A stretch of DNA of 64,000 nucleotides. Origin: Aquimarina longa SW024 (GTDB lineage: Bacteria > Bacteroidota > Bacteroidia > Flavobacteriales > Flavobacteriaceae). A model generated the notes under the pieces. The model saw only the letters and a program-made list of their open reading frames with translations, was not told where the DNA came from and did not search any database. The stretch lies in the NCBI RefSeq assembly GCF_001401755.1, contig NZ_AVQK01000015.1:1-64000 (forward strand), written 5' to 3'. Shown piece after piece: positions 44,808 to 54,001 of this stretch. The position numbers and the translations under genes are program-made. Each line of letters begins with the position of its first letter. Position 1 is the stretch's first letter.

Positions 44808-45938
44808 TTATTGAACAGGTAAGGATACAACCGCTGCGTTGCTTTTTGCTTTATTAGCAGCACTAGTTCCACATGCTCCAAGATTATTCCATCCGGTAGC
44901 TGTTTTTTGATATAAGGTTCCCTGATAAGTTACCTTGTCTCCAGCAGAATAAGAACTGCTATTACCATTATACTCAGCTACACCTGCACAAATATCAGTA
45001 CTAGGAGTACTATCACATGCTCCAAGGTTATCCCATCCAGTAGCTGTTTTTTGGAATAAAGTTCCTTGATAGGTTACTTTATCTCCAACAGAATAAGAAT
45101 TACTATTACCATTATATTCAGCTACACCATCACAGTTACCACCACCAGTACTAGTACCTGGATATATCGAGGCGATAAAAGATTTATCTGTAGAGGACAA
45201 TCTTGTGTTATTTCCTACAGCAACTCCATCTGTGGTATGTTCTGCTGGGATAGAGTAATGCATAATTGATTGACGATCATATACACTATAATTAGTGATG
45301 TTTTTTTCATAACGTCTAAAAAGATTGTGATCTACTTGTTGTCTATTCCAGTTATTAGGTGGTCCAGCATAGTATGCGTAAACAGCTTCTTTGTCCCAGT
45401 TAATTTTAGCCACAGGGTTTTGGTGTTCATGAATCAAACCAAGGGCATGTCCAAATTCGTGAATGGTAGTTCTTCTAAATTCAGTGTCAGAAGTATTATT
45501 ATTAAACCATCCAAAATGCATACTATGATCATAGTTATTAGAATCAGTTCCTAAATAAGACCAAGATCCACCATCGTCTGCAAATTGACCTTCTTTAAAA
45601 CCGATTTTAATATTTGCATTACTACTTGAAGAAACAAATTCAAATTTTAGATTGGCATATTTTTCCCATTCTTTAGCGTATTGCTTTACTTTAGATTGGA
45701 CAAAGTTATTACCATTCAGAAATTTTACACGAATAGTTTGACCAGGTTCCCATTGTTTTGCTTTAACACTGGCTGCTTTTGAATAATCAATATCCCATTT
45801 AGCAATACATACATGAGCGTTTTTAGCTGCTTCATTTTGACTTGTTTCGAAAACGCTTTCAGAATCTTTTTCACAGCTAAAGAATGAAATCGAAAGCAAA
45901 GCGATAAAAATAAATTTAGTTAAATTTAAATTTTTCAT
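44808..45938 (-). CDS. Exported astacin-like M12A metalloprotease with two C-terminal modules
   Basis: A 376-residue lipoprotein or secreted protease. The signal ends at a lipobox-like FFSCEKDSE (Cys near 22). The catalytic zinc site HEFGHALGLIHEH (about residues 161-173) matches astacin HExxHxxGxxHEx, and the Met-turn SIMHYSIPAEH (about 223) is present. The C-terminal 110 residues hold two nearly identical 40-residue modules (about 269-308 and 317-356) with NGNSxSYxxGDKVTYQGTL, resembling chitin-binding CBM5/12 folds, followed by a short tail. The mRNA leader contains a 12-nt stretch complementary to the small-RNA loops at 62984, 63366 and 63893. Confidence 0.9.
   Translation of the reverse strand: MKNLNLTKFIFIALLSISFFSCEKDSESVFETSQNEAAKNAHVCIAKWDIDYSKAASVKAKQWEPGQTIRVKFLNGNNFVQSKVKQYAKEWEKYANLKFEFVSSSSNANIKIGFKEGQFADDGGSWSYLGTDSNNYDHSMHFGWFNNNTSDTEFRRTTIHEFGHALGLIHEHQNPVAKINWDKEAVYAYYAGPPNNWNRQQVDHNLFRRYEKNITNYSVYDRQSIMHYSIPAEHTTDGVAVGNNTRLSSTDKSFIASIYPGTSTGGGNCDGVAEYNGNSNSYSVGDKVTYQGTLFQKTATGWDNLGACDSTPSTDICAGVAEYNGNSSSYSAGDKVTYQGTLYQKTATGWNNLGACGTSAANKAKSNAAVVSLPVQ
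44871..44990. repeat. 120-bp direct repeat, unit A (CBM module)
   Basis: This is an in-frame 40-codon unit of the protease gene that recurs at 45015-45134. The encoded modules differ at about 5 of 40 residues, so the duplication is recent or homogenised. Confidence 0.85.
45015..45134. repeat. 120-bp direct repeat, unit B (CBM module)
   Basis: This is the second copy of the 40-codon unit, offset by 144 bases from unit A. The eight-codon linker between the units (44991-45014) is Ser/Thr/Pro-containing, as usual between binding modules. Confidence 0.85.
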
Positions 45939-45950
45939 AAATTGATAATT

Positions 45951-45962
45951 TTGAGTTTGTGT
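45951..45962 (-). promoter_or_regulatory. Candidate antisense target site in the protease leader
   Basis: The mRNA reads ACACAAACUCAA at positions -24 to -13 relative to the protease AUG, the ribosome-binding region. It is the exact complement of UUGAGUUUGUGU, the invariant part of the apical loop in the three RNA elements near 63 kb. Base pairing would be expected to block initiation. The functional link is inference. Confidence 0.35.
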
Positions 45963-46552
45963 CTGGGGATAACGCTATATTTTTACATTTATTTTACATT
46001 TACTTCATATTAATTTTAGAATTGATGATTATTGGTAGTTTTTTATCTAAAAAATTATCATTTTCTTAAAATTTAAGACATGACCTAAAAACAATTACAT
46101 TTCTAATAAAGTATATAAGATAAGTGTTGATTTACAGTAGGTTATTTATGGCTATCAAATAAATAGACTGTTTTTAAAACAGAGCTAAAAAGTGAATTTC
46201 CATAATATTTTTCCTATAATTAAAAACATGTGATTTATTTTAAATATTTATACATAATTTTTTTTTTTGATGTAAAAACGACACCTTGAATCATAGATTT
46301 ATTTTTAAGAAGTAGTAATCTATTTTATATAGATTCTAAAAAGGATGTGTTGTAAATTATGAAAGTGTTTGGTTTGTAGAGTTTTTTACTTAGGAAGGCT
46401 ATTTTTTATTAGTTTTAAAAGATATAGTAACTATCCAGTGTACTGTTCTTAGGATGATAATAGAAAACGAAAACATAAAAAAGATAGTAAAGATGATTTT
46501 GATGATGAGGTAACTAACCCCTAAGTTAATTAGATTTGGAAATACAAAAGCG

Positions 46553-46560
46553 TATATTTG
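46553..46560 (+). promoter_or_regulatory. -7 box (TATATTTG) of the PfkB kinase gene
   Basis: TATATTTG lies 22 bases upstream of the ATG. A second match, TAGATTTG, lies at 46531-46538. The nearer box is embedded in an imperfect inverted repeat (GCGTATATTT ... AAATATAACGC, 46551-46577), which could be an operator. Confidence 0.45.
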
Positions 46561-46582
46561 CAAAAAAATATAACGCTAGTTT

Positions 46583-47509
46583 ATGAGCAAATTACTTATT
46601 GTTGGTTCTGTCGCTTTTGATGCTATTGAGACTCCTTTTGGGAAAACTGACAAAATATTAGGAGGAGCGGCTCCCTATATTGCACTTTCTGCATCTAATT
46701 TTAATGTTTCTTCTGCAATTGTTTCTGTAGTAGGAGAAGATTTTCCTTTAGATTATTTAACTATGCTTGAAAGGAAAAATATAGATATATCAGCCATAGA
46801 AATAGTAAAAGGAGGAAAAACTTTTTTCTGGAGAGGCCGATATCATAATGATTTAAATTCTAGAGATACTTTAGAAACTCAACTTAATGTATTGGCTGAT
46901 TTTAGCCCTGTGGTTCCTGATACACATAAAGACTCAGAGATTATAATGTTAGGTAACTTACATCCATTAGTACAACTTAGCGTTATAGAACAACTTACCA
47001 CTACTCCTAAACTAATCGTACTTGATACGATGAATTTTTGGATGGATAATACATTAGATGATTTATTAAAAGTAATTGCTAAAGTAGATGTGATTACGAT
47101 CAATGATGAGGAAGCTAGACAGTTAAGTGGAGAGTATTCTCTGGTAAAAGCTGCTAGGGTGATCGAAAAAATGGGCCCAAAATATGTGGTAATTAAAAAA
47201 GGAGAACATGGAGCCTTGTTATTTCATGAAGAACAGATTTTCTTTGCTCCAGCCTTACCATTAGAAGAAGTTTTTGATCCTACTGGTGCGGGAGATACAT
47301 TTGCAGGAGGTTTTTCAGGATATCTAGCCAAGACAAATGATATTTCATTTGAGAATATGAAAAAAGCCGTTATTCATGGTTCGAATTTAGCTTCATTTTG
47401 TGTAGAAAAATTTGGTACAGAACGGATGGAAAATTTAGATCGTAATGAGGTTTTAAAACGACTTCAGCAGTTTAAAAAATTAACACAATTCGAAATTGAA
47501 TTGTTTTGA
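46583..47509 (+). CDS. PfkB family carbohydrate/nucleoside kinase
   Basis: A 308-residue ribokinase-like sugar or nucleoside kinase. The N-terminal GSVAFDAIETPFG...LGGAAPYIALSAS is the substrate-binding region, and the PfkB signature 2 with catalytic Asp is FDPTGAGDTFAGGFSGYL (about 234-251). The N-D-E motif VITINDEEARQLSG is present. The exact substrate cannot be inferred. It precedes purF by 84 bases with a terminator between, so the two are probably independent; adenosine or ribose-related substrates would fit the neighbour but remain speculative. Confidence 0.88.
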   Translation: MSKLLIVGSVAFDAIETPFGKTDKILGGAAPYIALSASNFNVSSAIVSVVGEDFPLDYLTMLERKNIDISAIEIVKGGKTFFWRGRYHNDLNSRDTLETQLNVLADFSPVVPDTHKDSEIIMLGNLHPLVQLSVIEQLTTTPKLIVLDTMNFWMDNTLDDLLKVIAKVDVITINDEEARQLSGEYSLVKAARVIEKMGPKYVVIKKGEHGALLFHEEQIFFAPALPLEEVFDPTGAGDTFAGGFSGYLAKTNDISFENMKKAVIHGSNLASFCVEKFGTERMENLDRNEVLKRLQQFKKLTQFEIELF

Positions 47510-47518
47510 TATAAACAT

Positions 47519-47546
47519 AGCCCTAGTGATTATTGGGGCTTTTTTA
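47519..47546 (+). terminator. Terminator of the PfkB kinase gene
   Basis: A 7-bp stem AGCCCTA/TTGGGGCT (one bulge or wobble) with a 7-base loop is followed by TTTTTT. It lies 10 bases after the stop codon. Confidence 0.7.
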
Positions 47547-47593
47547 ATTATGGGTTACCTAAACACAACAATATTTAGAATTTTTGGAATACA

Positions 47594-49492
47594 ATGAGTG
47601 ATGCATTAAAACACGAATGCGGTATAGCATTTATTAGACTATTAAAGCCATTAGAGTATTATAAAGAAAAATACGGAAGTGCATTTTATGGAGTGAATAA
47701 AATGTATTTAATGATGGAGAAACAGCATAATCGCGGTCAGGATGGTGCAGGATTTGCAAGTATTAAACTAGATACTGCTCCTGGAGAGCGTTATATAAGT
47801 AGAGTTCGATCTAGTCAATCACAACCAATACAAGATATTTTTTCGCAGATTAATGATAGGATTAATAAAGAATTAGTAGATCACCCAGAATACGCTGATG
47901 ATGTAACTCTGCAAAAAAAACATATCCCCTATATTGGAGAAGTACTTCTTGGGCATGTACGATATGGAACATTTGGTAAAAATAGTGTAGAGAGTGTGCA
48001 CCCTTTTCTAAGACAAAACAATTGGATGCATCGTAATCTTATTGTAGCGGGTAATTTTAATATGACAAACAATGATGTGTTGTTTGATAACCTTATTAGA
48101 TTAGGTCAGCATCCTAAAGATAGAGTGGATACTATTACTGTAATGGAAAAAATAGGTCACTTTTTAGATTCAGAGGTAGCAAAACTATATAAGAAATTAA
48201 AAAAAGAAGGATTTAATAAAAATGAAGCCTCTCCACAGATTGCAGATCGATTAAATGTTACTAAAATTCTTAAAAAGTCATCTAGGGATTGGGATGGAGG
48301 ATATGCTATGGCTGGTATGTTAGGACATGGTGATGCTTTTGTTTTAAGAGACCCTGCAGGAATTAGACCAGCATACTATTATAAGGATGAAGAAGTAGTC
48401 GTGGTAGCATCAGAAAGACCAGTAATTCAAACGGTATTTAATGTCGATTTTGATGATGTAATAGAACTTGATCCAGGAAAAGCAATCATTATTAAAAAAA
48501 ATGGAGATACTTCTATAGATAGAATTATTGATCCATTAGAACGAAAAGCATGTTCTTTTGAGCGAATTTATTTTTCGAGAGGGAGTGATGCTGAAATTTA
48601 TAAAGAAAGAAAAAAGTTGGGGAAATTAATTATGCCTCAGGTTTTAGAAGAGATTGATCATGATACGATGAATACTGTTTTTTCTTTTATCCCTAATACT
48701 GCTGAAACTTCTTTTTATGGTATGGTAGAAGCTGCACAAGATGAACTAAATAAGCAGAAAACCGAAACGATACTTGCTGAAAAGGAAACATTAACAGATG
48801 AACGACTATCAGAAATTTTATCCTCTCGATTAAGAACAGAAAAAATAGCAATTAAAGATGCTAAGCTTCGTACTTTTATTACAGAAGATAGTAGTAGAGA
48901 TGATTTAGTAGCTCATGTTTATGACGTAACATATGGTGCAGTAAAAAAAGAAGATAACCTAGTGATTATCGATGATAGTATCGTAAGAGGGACAACCCTT
49001 AAAAAGAGTATTATCAAAATGATGGATAGATTAGAGCCAAAAAAGATCGTTGTGGTCTCTTCTGCACCACAGATTCGTTATCCTGATTGTTATGGAATTG
49101 ATATGGCTAGATTAGAAGGTTTGGTTGCATTTCAGGCAGCATTAGAACTTTTAAAAGAAAATGGAAATTATGACTTGGTAGAACAGGTTTATGAAAAATG
49201 TAAAGCACAAGAAAATTTAAAAGATTCAGAAGTGCAAAATTTTGTAAAAGAAATTTATAGCGGATTCTCTGATCAAGAAGTAAGTGATAAAATATCAGAG
49301 CTGTTAAGTGATGATTCAGTAAAAGCAACAGTAAAAATTATATATCAAACAGTTGATAATCTTCATAAGGCTTGTCCTAAGAATCTTGGTGATTGGTATT
49401 TTACGGGAGATTACCCAACAGCTGGAGGAAATAGAGTTGTAAATAAGGCATTTATAAACTTCTTTGAAGGAGTAAATAAAAGAGCTTATTAA
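47594..49492 (+). CDS. purF: Amidophosphoribosyltransferase (PurF type), long form
   Basis: A 632-residue glutamine PRPP amidotransferase, which commits PRPP to purine synthesis. The Ntn-glutaminase domain begins after a short propeptide, with Cys9 in HECGIAF as the nucleophile. LGHVRYGTFGKNSVESVHPF is the glutaminase core. The PRPP-binding loop NLVIIDDSIVRGTTLKKSI (about 455-472) is intact. It is roughly 130-160 residues longer than typical PurF, with extra helical segments in the glutaminase domain (about 185-225) and at the C-terminus (about 530-632). This long form fits the Bacteroidota homologues. Whether it still acts in the pathway or is a divergent paralogue cannot be settled here. 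Confidence 0.9.
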   Translation: MSDALKHECGIAFIRLLKPLEYYKEKYGSAFYGVNKMYLMMEKQHNRGQDGAGFASIKLDTAPGERYISRVRSSQSQPIQDIFSQINDRINKELVDHPEYADDVTLQKKHIPYIGEVLLGHVRYGTFGKNSVESVHPFLRQNNWMHRNLIVAGNFNMTNNDVLFDNLIRLGQHPKDRVDTITVMEKIGHFLDSEVAKLYKKLKKEGFNKNEASPQIADRLNVTKILKKSSRDWDGGYAMAGMLGHGDAFVLRDPAGIRPAYYYKDEEVVVVASERPVIQTVFNVDFDDVIELDPGKAIIIKKNGDTSIDRIIDPLERKACSFERIYFSRGSDAEIYKERKKLGKLIMPQVLEEIDHDTMNTVFSFIPNTAETSFYGMVEAAQDELNKQKTETILAEKETLTDERLSEILSSRLRTEKIAIKDAKLRTFITEDSSRDDLVAHVYDVTYGAVKKEDNLVIIDDSIVRGTTLKKSIIKMMDRLEPKKIVVVSSAPQIRYPDCYGIDMARLEGLVAFQAALELLKENGNYDLVEQVYEKCKAQENLKDSEVQNFVKEIYSGFSDQEVSDKISELLSDDSVKATVKIIYQTVDNLHKACPKNLGDWYFTGDYPTAGGNRVVNKAFINFFEGVNKRAY

Positions 49493-49648
49493 AAAATCAA
49501 AAATGTTAGCTGTTAAAAAAAGCTTATTTGTGTAGTTCAACAAATATTTTGACCTTTCATCTAAAACATTTTTTCACTATGAAATAACCTTATATATTAG
49601 CAGAGCCATAGCATAAGTAGGTTAAGTTCATGGTAGATTTGGGGCAAA

Positions 49649-49680
49649 AAAAGGTGGATCTTCCACCTTTTTTTATTTTT
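49649..49680 (+). terminator. Terminator downstream of purF
   Basis: A 10-bp stem AAAAGGTGGA/TCCACCTTTT with a 3-base loop is followed by a T-rich tail. It lies about 155 bases after the purF stop. Confidence 0.8.
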
Positions 49681-49705
49681 AGACATTTCGTAAAATTTAT
49701 ATATA

Positions 49706-49741
49706 AAAAAGAGTCGCAATATTCATTGCGACTCTTTTTCG
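49706..49741. terminator. Bidirectional terminator of sodA
   Basis: A perfect 15-bp stem (arms 49706-49720 and 49725-49739, core GAGTCGCAAT) with an ATTC loop lies 20 bases beyond the sodA stop. It serves the minus strand and backs up the purF terminator. Confidence 0.88.
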
Positions 49742-49760
49742 TATTCTTAATGTGAAAAAA

Positions 49761-50369
49761 TTATTTATACTGTGCGTATCGTTTTGATACTTCGTCCCAG
49801 TTAATTACATTAAAAAATGCAGAAACATAATCAGGACGACGATTTTGATAGTTTAGGTAATATGCGTGCTCCCAAACATCTAATGCTACGATTGGAGTTC
49901 CTCCACAACCAATACCAGACATTAAAGGATTGTCTTGGTTAGGGGTAGAACAGATTTCTACTTTTCCTCCTGGGTGAACGCATAACCAAGCCCATCCTGA
50001 ACCAAATCGAGTACCAGCAGCATTAGAGAACGCTTCTTTGAAAGCATCAAAAGATTCATACGCTGCATTTATTGCATCAGAAAGCTCTCCAGAAGGTTTT
50101 CCTCCACCATTAGGAGACATTATCTCCCAGAATAAATTATGGTTATAGTATCCTCCACCATTATTTCTAACAGCTGTGTTTGAAAGATCAAGATTAATAA
50201 GGATGTTTTCTATAGTTTTTCCTTCAAGATCAGTTCCTTCAATGGCAGCATTTAGCTTGTTTGTATACCCAGCATGATGTTTATCATGATGAATTTCCAT
50301 AGTACGGGCATCTATATGAGGTTCTAACGCATCAAAGGCGTAGTTTAATTTTGGTAATTCGAATGACAT
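49761..50369 (-). CDS. sodA: Superoxide dismutase (Mn/Fe)
   Basis: A 202-residue Fe/Mn superoxide dismutase. The metal ligands are His in [12 protein letters not shown] (about residue 27), His in [12 protein letters not shown] (about 76), and Asp and His in the signature [18 protein letters not shown] (about 164-181). The GGGG and [10 protein letters not shown] context fits a Mn-preferring enzyme. It is cytosolic, with no signal peptide. A -7 promoter box lies 37 bases upstream. Confidence 0.95.
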   Translation of the reverse strand: MSFELPKLNYAFDALEPHIDARTMEIHHDKHHAGYTNKLNAAIEGTDLEGKTIENILINLDLSNTAVRNNGGGYYNHNLFWEIMSPNGGGKPSGELSDAINAAYESFDAFKEAFSNAAGTRFGSGWAWLCVHPGGKVEICSTPNQDNPLMSGIGCGGTPIVALDVWEHAYYLNYQNRRPDYVSAFFNVINWDEVSKRYAQYK

Positions 50370-50406
50370 ATGTTATTATTTTGATTAATAAAAAATAAAA
50401 TGACAC

Positions 50407-50414
50407 CAAATTTA
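50407..50414 (-). promoter_or_regulatory. -7 box (TAAATTTG) of sodA
   Basis: The minus strand reads TAAATTTG, a TAnnTTTG match 37 bases upstream of the sodA ATG. No clear -33 TTG is seen. Confidence 0.45.
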
Positions 50415-50562
50415 ACAATTCGAGTGGTGAATAAAAATTTATAATTGTTATAAATTAATTAAAAACAATACACTAGTAAAAATGATGACTTTGTCGCTAT
50501 TTTATTTATACTAATCTATGATATAAAAATCTCTGCTTTTAGTATTTTAGTAAAAAAAAGAA

Positions 50563-53500
50563 TTGAATCCAGATACAGCTTTTACCGTATATAATGCCGC
50601 CGCAGGTGCGGGGAAAACCTATACCTTGGTAAAAGCATACTTAATTGCTTTATTAAAAGGAGAGTTTAAAGATAGTTATAAAAATATTTTAGCGATAACT
50701 TTTACAAATAAGGCAGTTGCCGAGATGAAAACAAGGATTTTAGAAAACCTTGTTGCGATTAGTAAACAGAATACCCCATTAAAATATCAGAGCTTATTAA
50801 AAGAACTAGTAGTCGCAATTAAGGTTCCTGAAAAAGAACTTAAACAGAAAGCAAAACGAATTCTAAAGAGTATTCTTCATAACTATGCCGCGTTTGATGT
50901 TGTTACCATTGATACATTTACCCATAGAGTAATCAGAACATTTGCATATGATTTAGGGATTCCTATGAATTTTGAGATTGAAATGAATACAGATGCTCTA
51001 ATTGAAGAGGCTGTAGATGCGGTGATTGCTAAAATAGGTTTAAATCAGGAACTTACTAGGCTAATTATTGATTTTGCAATCAGTAAATTAGAAGATGATA
51101 AAAGTTGGGATATTACTATAGAACTAAATAAGATTGCTAAACTTTTGTTTAGTGAAAATGATCGGGAACATCTTAATAAACTTTCAGAGAAAGAAACTAG
51201 TGATTTTGAGGAGCTGAAAAAAATATTGCATAAAAAAATTACAGACTTAAAACATATCATCAAAGATTCCTCACAAAAAATTCTTAATCAAATACACAGT
51301 TTAGGATTAGATCATAAAGATTTTAGTAGAGGCACTATTCCAAATCATTTTCAAAAACTTTGTGATGGAGTAACCAAATTTGATTTTAAAAAAACAAAAT
51401 GGGCTCAAAATATTGAAACTACTAGTTTTTACACAAAAACATTAGAGAATACTAAAAAAGAAAGTATTGATAGTATCCGGCCTGAGATCGAAGAAGCTTT
51501 TGTAACAACAAAAACTCAATTATCGCAACTTACATTGTTTAATAACATCTTAAAAAACATAACTCCACTCTCAGTATTAAATGCAATTAATAAAGAAGTG
51601 TTAGAGATTAAAAAAGAAAGAAAGATTTTATTAATATCAGAGTTTAATGCTATTATAAGTGAAGCAATACAAGGACAACCAGCACCATTTATTTATGAAC
51701 GTTTAGGAGAGCGGTATAGGGATTATTTTGTTGATGAATTTCAAGACACATCGGAATTGCAGTGGAATAATTTGGTTCCTCTTATAGATAATGCAGTTTC
51801 TACAGAAACATTAGCAGGAAAAAGAGGTAAAGTTACTATAGTAGGAGATGCTAAGCAGGCTATTTATCGATGGAGAGGTGGTAAAGCAGAACAATTTATA
51901 GACCTGTCTTCTGATAAAGATCCTTTTTCGATACAAGAAAAGCAAGTCCTTAATTTACCTAAGAATTATCGTAGTCATGAAGAGGTTGTTAAATTTAATA
52001 ATAGCTTATTTACTTTTTTGTCTGGAGATTTTAGTGATGAAAAACACCAGAAGCTATATTTGGAAGGTAACAGACAAGAGATTAATTCTAAGAAGAATGG
52101 ATATGTTAATGTATCGTTTATAAAAGCTAAAAATGTTGCTGTAGAAAACGAATTATATCCAGAAAAAACATATGAAACGATAATAGAATTAAATAATAAA
52201 GGATATGCTCTTAATGAAATTTGCATTATTGTAAGAAAGCGTAAAGAAGGAGTTGTTATAGCAGACTTTCTTACTCAAAAAGGCTTAGCTATAATTTCTT
52301 CTGAAACCCTATTAATTAATAATGCTCCTCAGGTAAGATTCATTATCAATTTGCTGACTTGGAGTATACAACCAGATCATTTGCAATCAAAAATTAATGT
52401 ATTACATTTTTTAACCGAGCAATTTTCAGTAGAAGAAAAGCACATATTTTTACAAAAAATGATGGATAATACTACCAAAACATTCTTTTCTTCTGAGTTA
52501 GAAACTCTGGGAATCAGTTTTAGTTTTTCTGAATTAGCTGTAAAACCTCTCTATGATGCTGTAGAATATATTATATCTACTTTTTCTTTGGCTGATAAAG
52601 CAATAGCATATGTGCAATTTTTTCTTGATGTAGTATTTACATTCACTCAGAGATATATAGAAGGTGTTGTAGGGTTTTTGGCATATTGGCATGCCCATAA
52701 AGATAAACTAAGTATTATAGCTCCCAAAGCAGAAGGTGCTATACAGATTATTACTATACATAAAGCCAAAGGACTTGAATTTCCCTGTGTGATTTATCCA
52801 TATGCAGATATTGATATGTATGAAGAAATAGAACCCAAAACATGGTTGTCTGTTGTCAAAGAAGACTATGCTAATTTTGAAGAAGTATTTATTAACTACA
52901 ATAAAAACATATCTGAGTATAGTGATGCCACTAAAGAAATTGTTTTGAACCGACAATCTCAATTGGAATTAGATGCCTTTAATCTCTTATATGTAGTACT
53001 TACCAGAGCTAAAGAGCAATTATATATATTGTCCAATTTGAAACTAAATTCAAAAGAAGAGAGTAACCCTCATAAATTTTCAGGAAAATTAATTGCATAT
53101 TTGAAACATTTAGGTCAATGGAACCTCGAAAAGATAACATACGATTTTGGAAACCCTATAAAGCCAGATATTATAAGCACTGATGCAGAAGAAAAATTAA
53201 AAATAATTTCTCTTTCTCGATTCGAAGATGCTTCAAAGAAATATAAGGTTAATATTGTAACTAATTCGGGGAAACTATGGGATACCTCTCAGCAAAGCGC
53301 CATAGAGAAAGGAAATTTGATACACGATCTTATGGCTTCTATCGAAACACATAGTGATGTTGAAAAAGTTATCCAAGAAGCGCATGATATAGGCAAGGTT
53401 TCGAGTTCTGAAAAAGAAATCTTTTATAATGAAATAAAAAGGATTGTTGATCACCCTAAGCTTTCTCAATATTTTTCTATCGATAATAAAATATATAATG

Positions 53501-53721
53501 AAAGAGATATAATTTCTAATGGGAAATTGTTTAGACCAGATAGAATAGTAATTGATAAAAATAATATAATTACAATAATAGACTATAAAACAGGTGTATA
53601 TGATATTTCTCATGCAATACAGATACAGAAATATAGGTCACTTCTCGAAGATATAGGATATGTTGTAAAGAATACAATTTTATTATATTCTAATGAAGAA
53701 ATCTCGTTAATGTATATATAG
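50563..53721 (+). CDS. AddA-like UvrD helicase with C-terminal nuclease
   Basis: A 1052-residue UvrD/RecB-type protein, the helicase-nuclease subunit of an AddAB-like double-strand-break repair complex. Walker A is AAAGAGKTYTLVKAYL (about 13-28), Walker B VDEFQDTSELQWN (about 394), motif III/IV GDAKQAIYRWRGG (about 427), motif V TIHKAKGLEFPCVIYPY (about 730), and motif VI LYVVLTRAKEQLYIL (about 810). The C-terminal PD-(D/E)xK nuclease has IDYKTGVYDISHAIQIQKY (about 1006). The start is TTG at 50563; the only nearby in-frame ATG is followed at once by a stop. The AddB-like partner lies 2.1 kb downstream on the same strand, separated by an OmpA gene. Confidence 0.9.
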   Translation: MNPDTAFTVYNAAAGAGKTYTLVKAYLIALLKGEFKDSYKNILAITFTNKAVAEMKTRILENLVAISKQNTPLKYQSLLKELVVAIKVPEKELKQKAKRILKSILHNYAAFDVVTIDTFTHRVIRTFAYDLGIPMNFEIEMNTDALIEEAVDAVIAKIGLNQELTRLIIDFAISKLEDDKSWDITIELNKIAKLLFSENDREHLNKLSEKETSDFEELKKILHKKITDLKHIIKDSSQKILNQIHSLGLDHKDFSRGTIPNHFQKLCDGVTKFDFKKTKWAQNIETTSFYTKTLENTKKESIDSIRPEIEEAFVTTKTQLSQLTLFNNILKNITPLSVLNAINKEVLEIKKERKILLISEFNAIISEAIQGQPAPFIYERLGERYRDYFVDEFQDTSELQWNNLVPLIDNAVSTETLAGKRGKVTIVGDAKQAIYRWRGGKAEQFIDLSSDKDPFSIQEKQVLNLPKNYRSHEEVVKFNNSLFTFLSGDFSDEKHQKLYLEGNRQEINSKKNGYVNVSFIKAKNVAVENELYPEKTYETIIELNNKGYALNEICIIVRKRKEGVVIADFLTQKGLAIISSETLLINNAPQVRFIINLLTWSIQPDHLQSKINVLHFLTEQFSVEEKHIFLQKMMDNTTKTFFSSELETLGISFSFSELAVKPLYDAVEYIISTFSLADKAIAYVQFFLDVVFTFTQRYIEGVVGFLAYWHAHKDKLSIIAPKAEGAIQIITIHKAKGLEFPCVIYPYADIDMYEEIEPKTWLSVVKEDYANFEEVFINYNKNISEYSDATKEIVLNRQSQLELDAFNLLYVVLTRAKEQLYILSNLKLNSKEESNPHKFSGKLIAYLKHLGQWNLEKITYDFGNPIKPDIISTDAEEKLKIISLSRFEDASKKYKVNIVTNSGKLWDTSQQSAIEKGNLIHDLMASIETHSDVEKVIQEAHDIGKVSSSEKEIFYNEIKRIVDHPKLSQYFSIDNKIYNERDIISNGKLFRPDRIVIDKNNIITIIDYKTGVYDISHAIQIQKYRSLLEDIGYVVKNTILLYSNEEISLMYI

Positions 53722-53825
53722 ATTAAGGAATTATTTTTATAATTACTAATTTTTTTTAGAGATAAAAGATATTTTTGTCTTATAATTGTAGCTAGTTATT
53801 ATGACAAATACTGTAATTTTTCTCT

Positions 53826-53850
53826 AACATGATTAATATCATGTTTTTTG
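53826..53850 (+). terminator. Terminator of the addA-like gene
   Basis: An 8-bp stem AACATGAT/ATCATGTT with a TAAT loop is followed by TTTTT. It lies about 105 bases after the stop codon. Confidence 0.6.
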
Positions 53851-53926
53851 GATATTTTTTTTATAAGGAAAAATTGAAATACCTTCCAAAGCTATTATAT
53901 TTACTGGTATGTTAAGAAAAATTTAT

Positions 53927-53934
53927 TAGATTTG
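53927..53934 (+). promoter_or_regulatory. -7 box (TAGATTTG) of the OmpA gene
   Basis: TAGATTTG fits TAnnTTTG and lies 67 bases upstream of the OmpA ATG at 54002, giving a leader of roughly 60 bases. This is consistent with an abundant, independently transcribed outer-membrane protein. No strong -33 TTG is seen. Confidence 0.5.
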
Positions 53935-54001
53935 TCTTTGACAGTTATTTTTAACATATTACATTTGCTCTAATTAACACTTAAAAATTAAATTATTGAA
54001 T

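Larger units (their letters stand above)
45939..46582. other. Long AT-rich intergenic region
   Basis: No coding sequence or stable RNA is seen in 644 bases. It contains the protease leader with the 12-nt match to the small-RNA loop (45951-45962) and, at its right end, two overlapping candidate -7 boxes for the sugar kinase. The rest is AT-rich with poly-T tracts. Confidence 0.5.
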
